From: Apodemus sylvaticus
Taxonomy: Eukaryota; Chordata; Mammalia; Rodentia; Muridae
Direction: 5' to 3'
Length of the DNA stretch: 64,000 nucleotides
NCBI RefSeq assembly: GCF_947179515.1
Contig: NC_067492.1
Span: 13,165,513 to 13,229,512, forward strand
Position 1 is the stretch's first letter. Every line of letters begins with the position of its first letter. Under the pieces are notes generated by a model that did not search any database, was not told where the DNA came from, and saw only the letters and a program-made list of their open reading frames with translations. Below, in pieces: positions 1 through 9,940 of this stretch. Made by a program: the position numbers and the translations under genes.

Positions 1-732
1 TAAGGTTCTAACTTCCACTGACATTTCAGGGGTCTCAGGGCAGAGAAGAGACATTGATTTCACTGAGGGCTTTGGAAAGATTATAGCAGCACCCTGTCCT
101 GTCTCTGGAGGAGCTGATTTGGATAAAATAAGAAATGTCTTGACCCCTCAGCCTTGAACAAAACCAAGACAAAATTAAATTTGTGAACTTTAAAAGATTT
201 CCTCCAAGGTCTCTTCCTGGTCTTACTTCTTTCTGCCTTCTGCTCCCAATCATGGTCACTCATGACCAGGTGCAGGGACAGCCTGCTGAGAGCCAGCTCC
301 TTCTGGGGGTATTTCTGGGAGGCCTTTGGGTCTCCTGAGATTTCCACCTCTGGGGATTTCTCATTGGAATCTGTGGTCCAGAGAGAAGAGAGGGGGCATT
401 TGTAGGTCTTGGTGTTGAATGACTGTCTTTCTGCTGATCCAGCTGGAAGAAGCCACCCACTCAGCATGGGGTCACCAGCTTCTATCTGTTGTCATTGCTG
501 CAAGATCAACTTTTCTCACAGTGTCCCCTGGCACCCAAAATTTCCTGGTTACCACTTGACATTTACCAGGCCTGGCTGGTAACACCTTTACTAACCTTGA
601 CTGCTGCACAGCTTGATATCACTGTTACTATCACACCGACCTGTGCCCAATCCCAGAGCGATTCAAGGGTCAGGCTGAGGGTTCCCAGGTAGATTCCCAC
701 ATGCTGTTCACAAGAAGCCCATGTATCATAGT
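1..732. other. Unique sequence, no recognised gene
   Basis: I see no recognisable repeat or gene here. The minus strand carries an uninterrupted 128-codon frame at 81-467 that is not low complexity. It has no recognised domain, and no splice context was found, so it is most likely a chance frame. Confidence 0.5.
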
Positions 733-869
733 TCACACTTTACAGCTGAGAATATCAGGGCTCAGAGAGGTTAGAGAGATTGTCAGCAACTGCAAAACAA
801 ACGTGGCCGAATCCAAGACTCACATCTACTTTTGATGATAAGCCCAGAGCTCGATTGCTATCCTACCCA
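733..869 (-). repeat. MIR SINE fragment (ancient)
   Basis: On the plus strand the segment reads as a degraded reverse complement of the MIR core: a 'tttacag..gagaa' start, then 'gctcagagaggtta', then the equivalent of the 'gaatccaagactca' block. MIR is a tRNA-derived SINE shared by mammals. It is heavily diverged, and the boundaries are approximate. Confidence 0.6.
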
Positions 870-877
870 GTAGTAGT

Positions 878-1275
878 TGTCTTAGTCAGAGTTTCTATTC
901 CTGCACAAACATCATGACCAAGAAGCAAGTTGGGGAGGAAAGGGTTTATTGAGCTTACATTTCCACATTGCTATTCATCACTAAAGGAAGTTAGGACTGG
1001 AACTCAAGCAGGTCATGAAGCAGGAGCTGATGCAGAGGCCATGGAGGGATGTTTCTTACTGGCTTGCTTGCTCTGGCTTGCTCAGCCTGCTCTCTTATAG
1101 AACCCAAGAGTACCAGCCCAAGTATGGTACCACCCACAAGGGGTCCTCCCCCCTGATCACTAATTGAGAAAATGCCTCACAGTTAGATCTCATGGAGGCA
1201 CTTCCCCAACTGAAACTCCTTTCTCTATGATAACTCCAGCCTGTGCCAAGTTGACACTCAAAACCAGCCAGTACA
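878..1275 (-). mobile_element. Solitary LTR, MaLR-type (ERVL class), minus orientation
   Basis: The element begins TGTCTTAGTC and ends AGTACA on the plus strand, so in its own orientation it runs TGTACT...AAGACA. It is flanked by GTAGT (873-877) and GCAGT (1276-1280), a 5-bp target duplication with one mismatch, as expected for ERVL/MaLR insertions. A poly(A) signal (AATAAA, as TTTATT) lies near 946. It belongs to the same family as 2785-3174 and 50298-50693. No internal retroviral sequence flanks it, so it is a solo LTR. The subfamily name is uncertain. Confidence 0.75.
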
Positions 1276-1613
1276 GCAGTGGATGGCCTGCCGCATTTAG
1301 GAAAGAAAAAAATTGCCTGCCAAGCACATCACAGGGTCTCTGTTTCCTTGCTGCTATGAACTCAACTACCTTCAAAGAAATGTGTGGAGTAACGTCTTGA
1401 GCTGACAGACAGTCGGGCAAAGCTGTAGAGATAGAAGAAATTTCCAGAGCTTTGGTTTCTTTGGGGCCGGACACAGATGAGATGTTTAACTCATGCTACT
1501 TTCTCTGTCTGTCCATAATTGGGTGTAAATGTGGGCCTTGCTCTCATTTCTTCATAAAGAGCTACCCTAGACAATGGTTTGCATGTTAACAGTGAGAAAG
1601 CAGTAGAAGCAAT
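1276..1613. other. Unique sequence
   Basis: Nothing recognisable was found here. Short frames on both strands look like chance frames. Confidence 0.5.
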
Positions 1614-1630
1614 TATATGTATACATATAC

Positions 1631-1663
<33 letters not shown>

Positions 1664-1671
1664 CATACATA

Positions 1672-1703
<32 letters not shown>

Positions 1704-1712
1704 CATATATAT

Positions 1713-1769
<57 letters not shown>

Positions 1770-1776
1770 CACACAT
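1614..1776. repeat. Compound microsatellite (TATACA)n / (CA)n
   Basis: Alternating TATATACATACA blocks run from 1614 to about 1717, followed by an uninterrupted (CA)n tract at about 1718-1759 and TATATATACACACA. Open frames crossing it on both strands are repeat artefacts. Confidence 0.97.
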
Positions 1777-2784
1777 GCTGCAAGTTCACCTTTGAGAACT
1801 ATTTTAGGTCTTTTAGAACCAACGTTAACAATTTTGATTTTTCTATATGAAAACAGCCTTGTCCCCAGAGTGTCTTCATTCTCTCAGCACACAGGCAGGG
1901 GCTGGCCGCCTGCCTTTGACACACTTCTGAGGCCACGGAGGTGGGATTTCCTAAGGGGAATTTGAGTGACAGATTCTGTCTCCAAGCTGCTTTCTGTTCA
2001 CCCAGGATAAACACTGCTGGAGGTGTGAGTGAGCTTCCAATATGGGTGTCTCCATTGCCACGGAGGGCAGCTTGCTTGCTAGCACCTTTGGGGATTGGGA
2101 GAGAAGGAAGAGAAGAAGGCCAGGGCAAAGTCTGACTCAGTAAGAGACTGACTGGTCTCCAAAAGTTCAGCTGAGCTAACCAGAGCTCGCCATCCAAGTT
2201 TGGGCACCATTCATGACTAGTCTGACCTAAGCAGCTGATTTTCAAGTCTGAGCAGCGGGAAATGGGACAAGGAGAAAATGGACGTGAATCTAGAAAGGGG
2301 ATCTGATAGAATGTGTGGTGTGAAGACAGAAGGAGGCTATTAGGGGAGGAAGGAAGGGAACTGGCTAGAGGGGGCCTGGGGCAGGAAAGCAGGCAGAAAA
2401 ACTATGACAAGGATAATGACAAACATATGTGATGATCCTGTTACAAGAGTCCTGTTACTTCATATGTTAATTTCAATTACATCATCATCATTAACAACAA
2501 TAAAACAATTGAAAAATGGAGGGTGGATAAAATATTTGGGAGTAAATTATAACCCATAATCACTTGCGTCGTGGCATGCTTTTTATACATCTTGAGTTTA
2601 ATGTGCAGTTCTAGTGTCTGATGGAATGGCTTTCTGTATCTGGACCAATCAGCATCATGGCTTCAATGGGGACAAAGGAGAGAAATGATTGGCTGACCCA
2701 GGTCACCTGCTCATTCTATTGTTTAATATGGAGTTGTGGCCCTGCCCACTTACCTCATTGCATGGATTCCTGTTGAAAGGAAGG
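1777..2784. other. Unique sequence
   Basis: Mixed-composition DNA with no recognised repeat or gene. The minus-strand 148-codon frame at 1799-2245 has no recognisable domain. CCAAT-like motifs near 2646 (gaccaatcagc) and 2690 (gattggct) are noted, but no promoter is claimed. Confidence 0.5.
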
Positions 2785-3174
2785 TGTACTGGCTGGTTTT
2801 GTGTGTCAACTTGACACAAGCTGGAATCACCACAGAGAAAGGAGCCTCCTTTGAGGAAATGCCTCTATGACATCCAGCTGTAAGACATTTTCTCAATTAG
2901 TGATCAAGAGGGGAGGGCCCACTGTGGGTGATGCCATTCCTGGGCTGGTAGTCTTGGGTTCTATAAGAAAGCAGGCTGAGCAAGCCAGGGGAAGCAAGCC
3001 AGTAAGAAACATCCCTCCATGGCCTCTGCATCAGCTCCTGCTTCCTGAGTTCCGGTCCTGACTTCCTTTGGTGATGAACAGCAGTGTGGAAATGTAAGCT
3101 GAATAAACCCTTTCCTCCCCAACTTGTTTCTTGGTCGTGATGGTTGTGCAGGAATACAAACTCTGACTAAGACA
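2785..3174 (+). mobile_element. Solitary LTR, MaLR-type (ERVL class)
   Basis: This 390-bp element starts TGTACTGGCTGG and ends GACTAAGACA. It is bracketed by a perfect 5-bp duplication, GAAGG, at 2780-2784 and 3175-3179. The terminal TG..CA and 5-bp duplication identify it as an ERVL-class LTR. A poly(A) signal, AATAAA, lies at about 3102-3107. There is no flanking internal region, so it is a solo LTR left by LTR-LTR recombination. It lies inverted relative to the related copy at 878-1275. Confidence 0.85.
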
Positions 3175-3179
3175 GAAGG

Positions 3180-4263
3180 GTTCAAGAACAAGAAGTGAAA
3201 AGAATTGATACAGAGCACCAAAAAGAACAGGGGGCACATCCAACTCCTAACTTCTAAGTCCTCTCCAGGCCTGGGATGAGGTGAGACAGGGCAGGCAGCA
3301 GGAGGGAACGTGGCTACAGCAGAAGGTCCATTTGTAAAGCACTGAGAAGCCTGAGATAAACTGTGGTAAGGGGTTGTTTTAATTAAATTGAAGTAGCAGT
3401 TCTGAGAGAGACCTGAAAGATGGACCTACCTAGAACTGAGTGGGCCACTTCTGCAGAGGCTGTGAACTCACTTGCTGGGGATGAAGAAAGAAAGAGTTTC
3501 AAGGAGAGGAAAGGAGGACTGTAGCCCTTGGGGAAGGGATAAAGATGGCCATTCTTACCACCCCAGCTATACTAACAGGGAGTGACAGCGTAGCCTTCAC
3601 CTCCCCTCACTGCAGAGTCCCAGTGGAGGACCAGAGTCCCCAAAGTAAGTCTGACAGAGTTTGAGTCTCAGTAGATGTTTGCTCAGACAGAAGACATACC
3701 AGCACAGGTATGCGCCATGTAACATGAGATAACCTACTGAAAAGATCATTTTTAATAGCATGTCCAATATGTCAGGCCAACCAGACATAGGGCATAGATA
3801 GAGGTAGAGATGCAGCTTAACATAACAACTCAGTTGAATATAACACATTGGTTGATCAAAAGCTCCAAAACCAGGCTAGATTTTAGGAACAGGACCTCTG
3901 AGGATGCTCAAATGTAAAGCTCAAGTTGCAGCAGAGTATAAAGATGAGGCTGGAGGGGAATTGAAACCTCTGCCCCGAGAGTTCTAGGGAGGACCTGCAA
4001 CTTTGTTCCTCTTATGGAGAGTCATGGGGTCTAAGGAGAATGATGCTATCCACTTTGTGTGCCCTGTGTCTGGATAGACGGGACACATAGACTAAGATGG
4101 AATGGGAAGAGGGGACCCAGGAGGGCCCAGAAGAAGGATGAGACCAGGATGGACAGGAAGAACACCAGCATAAACACCAATGTAAGTAAGAGGTTTCTAC
4201 ACTAGTTTTCACTTCTATTTCTTCGATGAACCTACAAGGGCTCCAACATCAGCAGAGAGACAA
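3180..4263. other. Unique sequence
   Basis: No recognisable repeat or gene. Short minus-strand frames (3597-3848, 4012-4212) show no domain. Confidence 0.5.
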
Positions 4264-4563
4264 TGTATTAGCTGCTCATGTGCTGCTCTGATCAAAATCC
4301 CTGACAGAAACAGCTTGAGGGAGAAAGGGCTTATTTTGCCTCAGAGGTTTGCTTGATGGAGTTAATTCATAGCAGGGGAGTCATGACAGAGTTCATGGTA
4401 GCAAGATCTGTGGGGCAGACTACTTGCATTGTGGCACTGCGTAGAAGTGAGGATTACATTAGAACCTAGTGGCTTACCTGTACCAGCTAGGCTCTGTTCC
4501 CTAACTGTTTTATAACTCCATAAGATTGGGACCTATCTGTGAGGGACCTGCCAGATGAAAGAC
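4264..4563 (-). mobile_element. MT/MaLR-like LTR fragment, minus orientation
   Basis: It begins TGTATTAG on the plus strand and continues with a degraded version of the 'TTACTTTTCTATTGCTGTGA..' start seen in reverse-oriented rodent MT-type LTRs, including 'gagggagaaagggcttattttgc'. It is truncated before its far end. A second related head begins exactly 300 bp later. Confidence 0.5.
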
Positions 4564-4760
4564 TGTATTAGTTATTTCTCTTGTTGCTATGACAAAATGC
4601 TCGACACTAGCTACTTGGAGAAGGAAGGATTTGTTTGCAATTGTGAATTCAAGGCACAGCCCATTGTGGATGGCTGTCATGATGGTAGGAGCTGGAGGCA
4701 GTTGGTAAAATCATGCACACAGTCTGAAAAGAGATGAATGCTCAGCTTTCAAGAGCCCAG
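4564..4760 (-). mobile_element. Second MT/MaLR-like LTR fragment, same orientation
   Basis: TGTATTAGTTATTTCTCTTG at 4564 repeats the head of the preceding fragment, followed by '..gctatgacaaaatgct' and 'gagaaggaaggatttg'. This is the same LTR family, truncated at its far side at about 4740-4760. Confidence 0.5.
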
Positions 4761-5083
4761 CTTGCAGATCTGGCTAGGGTAGGCCTTCCTGTTTCTATTA
4801 AGACAGTCTATTAACTTCCTCATAGGTACACCAAGAGGTTTGTCTCCTAGGTGCCTGTAAATTTTGCCAATCAATACTAGCCAACCCAAAAACACAACGG
4901 GTAGGCATGAGAGAATAAATGCAGAACTATTCCTGTAATGTTGAAAAACAAGATTTATAGAAACAGATATGGGGACATATGAATATTGGATGACCAGCCA
5001 GAGGACAAAGGGACTGAGGTCTGAGGTTTGTGGTGAAGTTGGTCTAAAGTAGGCATGCTTAGCTGGAAACCCCTGCCAGACAA
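4761..5083. other. Unique sequence
   Basis: No recognised repeat or gene. Confidence 0.5.
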
Positions 5084-5196
5084 ATCTCGCTCTCCCTCTT
5101 GCTCTCCCTCCCTCCCACTTCTTCTTCCTCCCTCTATCTCCCCTCCCCCTTCCTCTGTCTTTTCTCCCTCCTTCCCAATGAGCATCCATGCATGCA

Positions 5197-5229
<33 letters not shown>
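5084..5229. repeat. Pyrimidine tract followed by (TG)n
   Basis: A CTCCCT-rich pyrimidine run at about 5084-5176 is followed, after 25 bp containing ATGCATGC, by (TG)n at 5201-5229. Confidence 0.95.
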
Positions 5230-5231
<2 letters not shown>

Positions 5232-6339
5232 GAGATGGACTCGGGGTCATCTGGCTCTCGATCATATTTTCCATACACCCAATCCTCTATGCTTCCTGCC
5301 CTTTGACCTTTGGCCCTTGGCCTTTGGTGTACCTCTCCCGCTCCCATTTCCTATCTAGTTAAGCTTATTCTCAGCTACTCAGCTTTCGATTCCTCGCTCA
5401 CCCCACAGGGCTTCATGTAGCTCGTTCCTTCCTCATCTCACTCTGGGATTCTTAAATGCCACCTCATTTCCACACTCAGGCATTTGCCAACACTCCCCTC
5501 TGGACTTAGTCTTAATAAGCTCCTGGGATCTTGGCTCAGATCTCAAACATGTCACTTGATTTGTGTTTGAACACAACAAACAAAAAAAAAAAATGGTGGC
5601 CTTATATAAAACGACAAACATTAACTCTGGGATTTCTAAAATGCACCCAACATTTTTAGAGACCTCTGGGCAAACATTAAATTAAAAACTGCCTATGTTT
5701 TATACAACCTCTGAGAACAGCCTCCTCTGTAGCACAGGACTCCCTTGCTCCCACCAGCATGTGCGGTATAGACTGTTTGGTTATGACAGTCTTTACGAAG
5801 AAATTGGTGAGGAACATTGACTATAGCTCAACAATTCTTCCTCATGGCCAATTAAAAGCAACCCCATCTGTGGCCTTCTTTCTTCCCTCTTTCTTCAATG
5901 CGTGGGCTGCTTCTCCTTAACTCAATAGACTTAGAGAAATTGATCTACAAAGAGATTTTTCAGATCTATAATTTTATCACAGTTGGGAGAATATGAATAG
6001 CTGAATTGACCACAGTGAGGTCTCCTCTGAAGGCTCACCTGAGATATTTCTGGGGAAGGAAACTAAGAATCACTGTGGACCTTCTATGTGTCAAGTGCTG
6101 AGCAAAGTGTCTCCTTGGGCTGTTCTTATTCAGTCTTCTTGATGGCTCTGTGGCAAGAGAGATTATCATCTTTATGGTGTAGATGAGAGAAAGGAAGTTT
6201 GGGATGCCATTGGCAAATGATTTAGATTTATCCAAGTGAGAGAGGAAGGATTGAAGAACCCAAATTAATATCTGCTTGGATTTTTTTCCCCATGTGTATG
6301 TGTGCATTTGTGCATAGGGGCATGTGTGTGTTTGTGTAA
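5230..6339. other. Unique sequence
   Basis: No recognised repeat apart from an A-rich run at about 5581-5593. Short frames are chance. Confidence 0.5.
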
Positions 6340-6805
6340 GCATATTTATGTGGAGGTCTGAGGTTAACTTCAGGTGCTACTCCACAGGTGCCATCCAGCT
6401 TGGTTTTTGTCATGTGTTTTTGCACACACACACATACACACATACACACGCACACATACACAGACACACACAGTACACAAAGGTAAGTGCATGAATACAC
6501 ATATATGGAGTATATGTGTCTTGTGTATGTCTGCAGTATATGAACACATATGTGTGTTATATGTGCAACTTTGTGTGCATACAGAGGTGAAAGGAAGATG
6601 GTGGGTATCCTGCTTTGGCTTATTCCCTTGAGACAGGGTTCTGTCTGGACCTGGAGCTGGATTGAGATCCTAGCAAGCCCCAGTGATTGTCCTATCTTCC
6701 CCACAGTCCTGTAGTTACAGGCATTTTACACCTGAGGATTCAGACTCAGGCCCATGTGCTTGTGTAGCAAGCGTGCTTACCTACAGAGCCACCTCCATCC
6801 CTCTC
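6340..6805 (-). repeat. B4/RSINE1-type SINE, interrupted by (CA)n
   Basis: The plus strand shows the reverse complement of a B4/RSINE1 body in two blocks: 6340-6415 ('tggaggtctgaggttaacttcaggtgctact...gccatccagcttggtttt') and about 6605-6805 ('gagacagggttctgtctggacct ... agcgtgcttacctacagagcca'). Between them lies CA-rich simple sequence (6421-6480) and TATG-rich sequence. It is an old, diverged copy transcribed by RNA polymerase III in its active form. Confidence 0.6.
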
Positions 6806-6980
6806 TTTATATATATATGTATATGTGTATATATGTATATATGTATATGTGTACATGTGTATATGTGTATATGTGTATATGTGTATATATGTATATATGT
6901 ATATATATATGTATAGTGTATATGTCTATATATGTATATATGTATGTATGTATGCATTTATTTGTTTATTTATTTATAGA
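6806..6980. repeat. (TATATG)n / (TTTA)n microsatellite
   Basis: An array of TATATGTATATGTGTA variants ends in TATTTATTTATTTATA. It lies between two SINE copies and probably derives from a SINE A-rich tail. Confidence 0.95.
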
Positions 6981-7178
6981 TAGAGTCTCTCACTGAACTT
7001 AGAGCTTGCAGAGTAGGTGAGCTCAACTCTCTTGGCTGGGTCTCCCCATTTTCATCCTGTTCTGGGATTACGAGTGAGTGCCACCATGCCTGGCTACTTG
7101 GGTGCTGGGGATCAAACTCTGACTCTTATGCCTACAAGGACTTTCCTGATTGAACCTTGTCCCCAGCTCTTCCTAATG
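6981..7178 (-). repeat. B4/RSINE1-type SINE, minus orientation
   Basis: The plus-strand blocks 'gagtctctcactgaactta', 'ttctgggattacgagtgagt', 'gccaccatgcctggct' and 'gggtgctggggatcaaactc' follow the reverse-complement order of a B4/RSINE1 SINE. It is moderately diverged. Confidence 0.7.
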
Positions 7179-7267
7179 ATTTTGACCTTAGCCCTACTTC
7201 AGCAGCCACACCTCCAGTGATCTCCGGCTTAGTGACCTGCCCCTGGAGCCATCCTTTTCAAGATGAG

Positions 7268-7340
7268 TGTGTCATAGCAGTTAAGAGTTGGGTCCCTGTC
7301 TGTTGATAGCAGTGTGACCTCAGGCAAGTTTAGAGTAAGC
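7268..7340 (+). repeat. MIR SINE fragment
   Basis: 'cagttaagagttgggtc' followed by 'gtgtgacctcaggcaagttt' matches the ordered MIR core ('ttaagag..', 'tgtgaccttgggcaagtt'). Confidence 0.6.
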
Positions 7341-8002
7341 ATCTAAAACCCACAGGTCTTAAATCAGGAACTTTTGATCACTGACCTATCCATAACAGAC
7401 AGTTCCACACCTGATCCTGTGTGACAGGCCACGGTGACCCCCAGGCTCATTTAGGATATTTAGTAAAGTTGTGTTCTGGTGATATATAAGGTGTTATGAA
7501 ATCCTTCCCAAATGTTTTCCTTAGGTTTGTCTCTGATTCTAAAAATATCTCATCATGCATGTGCAAGCATGTTAAACATTGGAAAATTCCCCAAACCCGA
7601 AACATTTGTGGTCTCTAGCACTTCAGATAAGAGATGAGTTAATGCCCCAGTCTCAGTACACCAAACTAGAGGCTGAGGCATTTTAGGAATTACAGACGAT
7701 GCTGTTTAGAAAGGAAGACCTGACTGCTATGCCTATACCAGTACTAGATATTCAGTCAATACCAACTGTTATGTCCTTTGGGGAGTTACTTCTCAGACCT
7801 TTCAACATCTCATGTATAATCTGGGGAGATGACAAAAGGGACCTTTGCCAACACTCATGTGTCTCAAAGGTAAACCGACATGACAGTCTGTAGTAAAGAA
7901 AGCTGTACATCATCAATCTTCCCTCTTGCTCTCCTATTCTCTGTCTTCTCCCCCATTACCTGCTTGTATACTTATTTTTGTTAACATGGCTCTGTCTGGG
8001 GT
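7341..8002. other. Unique sequence
   Basis: No recognised repeat or gene. A 64-codon plus-strand frame at 7699-7893 has no recognisable domain. Confidence 0.5.
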
Positions 8003-8107
8003 GGAGAGAAAACGCAGTGGTCAAGAGTGCTTGCTGCTCTTGCAGAGGCCCTGAGATGAGTTCCTAGCACTCACCCCAGGTAGCTCACAACCACCAGGTG
8101 AGCATCC
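8003..8107 (+). repeat. B2/B3-type SINE, 5' fragment
   Basis: 'gtggtcaagagtgcttgctg', 'ctcttgcagaggccctga' and 'gctcacaaccaccaggtg' correspond to the tRNA-derived head and start of the body of B2/B3 SINEs. The 3' part is missing. Confidence 0.6.
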
Positions 8108-8258
8108 TGGTTCTGGGCTTTGAGCAACTCTATTTTACCCATTGTAGTTGGATATTATTTATTGTTAGCTAAAACAGCTGTTTGCATTTGATGCTGATTT
8201 TTTTTATTAAATACAATTTGGCTTCCTTGAGATGAAAAATATTTTTCTTCTTTGACAG

Positions 8259-8332
8259 AAAGAAGAGAATCAATCTATTAATTGACTCTCTGATTCTAAA
8301 TGGCACTTTCATGGTGCTCAGTGGTCTCCTCA
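8259..8332 (+). other. Exon-like segment (weak candidate)
   Basis: A pyrimidine-rich acceptor (atttttcttctttgacag, ending at 8258) and a consensus donor (gtgagt at 8333-8338) bracket 74 nt in otherwise repeat-free AT-rich DNA. With one leading nucleotide, one frame is open throughout for 24 codons. It encodes a basic start (KKR) and then a largely hydrophobic stretch with an N-G-T glycosylation-type triplet. I do not recognise the peptide. Open frames this short are common by chance, roughly one in three per frame, so the splice sites are the only real support. Confidence 0.15.
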
Positions 8333-8338
8333 GTGAGT

Positions 8339-8905
8339 ATTTAATTTAAATATATTGCTGGATTTCAAGTGAATAGTATATTATTTCTCATTTTCATTTA
8401 TACTCTCAAATAAGAGTGGAATATGGCATGTATCTCAGAATCTTTCAGCCCAAGGATACAGCCATACTAGCTTCTTGAAATAAATTGGGGAATTATCTTT
8501 TCTTTGTGTATGTTTGGAATAAGGTTATCTATTGTGAAAATGCGTTAATCTTTGAAACTACCTGCCTATTAATCTCCTGGATCCAAAGACATCTTGTTTA
8601 AGTGATTATTTGTCGCTTTTTTCCCTTCAGTTTTTGAAAATAAATAATTATTGATCTAGACAGATGGATCAATTTTAATAGCCTCTTGGAAAACGCTTTG
8701 AACATTTCTCTGTGATTTTTCAAACATATTATTATAATTTGGTACAATGTTCTGATTTTAAAATCTCCTTCCAATTTTATTTTTGCTTATATAGAACTAT
8801 GTGCCTCTTTTCTGCTTCCTTCTCCTTTTCATTTTTTTTGGGGGAGGGGATTCCTTGGCTTTATTTTCTGTCTATCTACATAATTCAAGACTTAGACATT
8901 CTGAT
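8339..8905. other. AT-rich unique sequence
   Basis: Repeat-free and AT-rich, with no gene recognised. If 8259-8332 is an exon, this would be the adjoining intron. Confidence 0.5.
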
Positions 8906-8908
8906 GTG

Positions 8909-8941
<33 letters not shown>

Positions 8942-8948
8942 TGTACTT

Positions 8949-9018
<70 letters not shown>
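8906..9018. repeat. (TG)n(GA)n microsatellite, SINE tail
   Basis: (TG)n at about 8908-8971 passes directly into (GA)n at 8972-9018. It abuts the minus-strand SINE at 9020-9255, so it is the simple-sequence tail of that element read on the opposite strand. Confidence 0.95.
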
Positions 9019-9020
<2 letters not shown>

Positions 9021-9255
9021 ACATGTATCTGTGTTTGCACTGGGAAGCTGGAGGTCACCTGTGATGTTGTTCCCTAGGCACTGTCTATGTCTGTGTTTGA
9101 GACAGGGTCTCTCACTATCTCACTGTCATGGAACTCACCAAGTCATCCAAGCTGGCTGTCCAGTGATCTCAGAAATCTTCCTGTCTTTGTTTCCTTGGGG
9201 GTTCAACTTATCCCCTCATGCTTACATTGCAAGCACCTTACCAACTGAGTGATCT
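9019..9255 (-). repeat. B4/RSINE1-type SINE, minus orientation
   Basis: Ordered plus-strand blocks are 'ggaagctggaggtcacctg', 'gagacagggtctctcacta', 'ttcaacttatcccctcatgc' and 'caagcaccttaccaactgag'. This is the full-length reverse complement of a B4/RSINE1 SINE with its CA/TC-type tail at 8906-9018. Confidence 0.75.
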
Positions 9256-9548
9256 CCTCAATTTGCTCTTCTCTTTAATTTACCAAGTTCCCATTCTGTA
9301 TCTTCTTCCGTCCACTCTCCCTTCTCTGGGGTTATACCATGGTGTTCAGAGACTGGTGTTTTCTTCATTGTAAGTAGATGACCAGTTTTTATTGATACAA
9401 CAGTGGCATTTAAAAAAAATATTATCACTGTATTCTATGTAAGCAAGGCACAGGTTGTTTTGCATATTAATTAAAACATTCTATGCTAGTTAAAACTTCA
9501 TCTCCTTGGTCACTCAAAGAGCATTCTATGTCCTTCCATTTGAGTCCT
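9256..9548. other. Unique sequence
   Basis: No recognised repeat or gene. Confidence 0.5.
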
Positions 9549-9940
9549 CGTTATATTTTGAATATGAAGTACCTCCACATGCTCATGAATGGAACACTTA
9601 GTATCCAGCCGCTGGTACTATTCTAGAAAGTGCAGAAAAGTTGAGGGAGTAGGGACTGGACAAAGGAGGTAGGTCACTCCAGGGCTATATCTTGCCCAGA
9701 CCTCTCTCTCTCTCCCTCCCTCCCTCCCTCCCTCCCTTCATCCCTCCCTCCCTCTCTGTCTCTATCTCTGTCTCTCTCTCTCTTCCTGCTTCCTGGCTGC
9801 CCGGATGTTTGTCCCATAAAACAAAATGCGTATAATGAAACAAGTAGATGTTGACCTGAGGCCTCTAAAATTGTCAAGCCAAATATCTCTACATTGTTTC
9901 TATCAGGTTTTGTCACAGCAATAGAAGTCTAAAATAGTAG
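9549..9940 (+). mobile_element. MT-type MaLR LTR with internal pyrimidine tract
   Basis: It opens with 'ttatattttgaatatgaa' and 'ccacatgctcatgaatggaa', and ends with 'tttctatcaggttttgtcac' and 'agcaatagaagtct'. These are the conserved start and end blocks of rodent MT-type MaLR LTRs. A (CCCT)n/(TC)n tract at about 9701-9786 sits in the middle, where these LTRs carry a CT-rich stretch. The termini are degraded and no target duplication is apparent. Confidence 0.6.

Noticed and set aside
81..467. 128-codon minus-strand frame as a host gene
   Set aside because: No recognised domain, no convincing splice or promoter context. Frames of this length are expected by chance in 64 kb.
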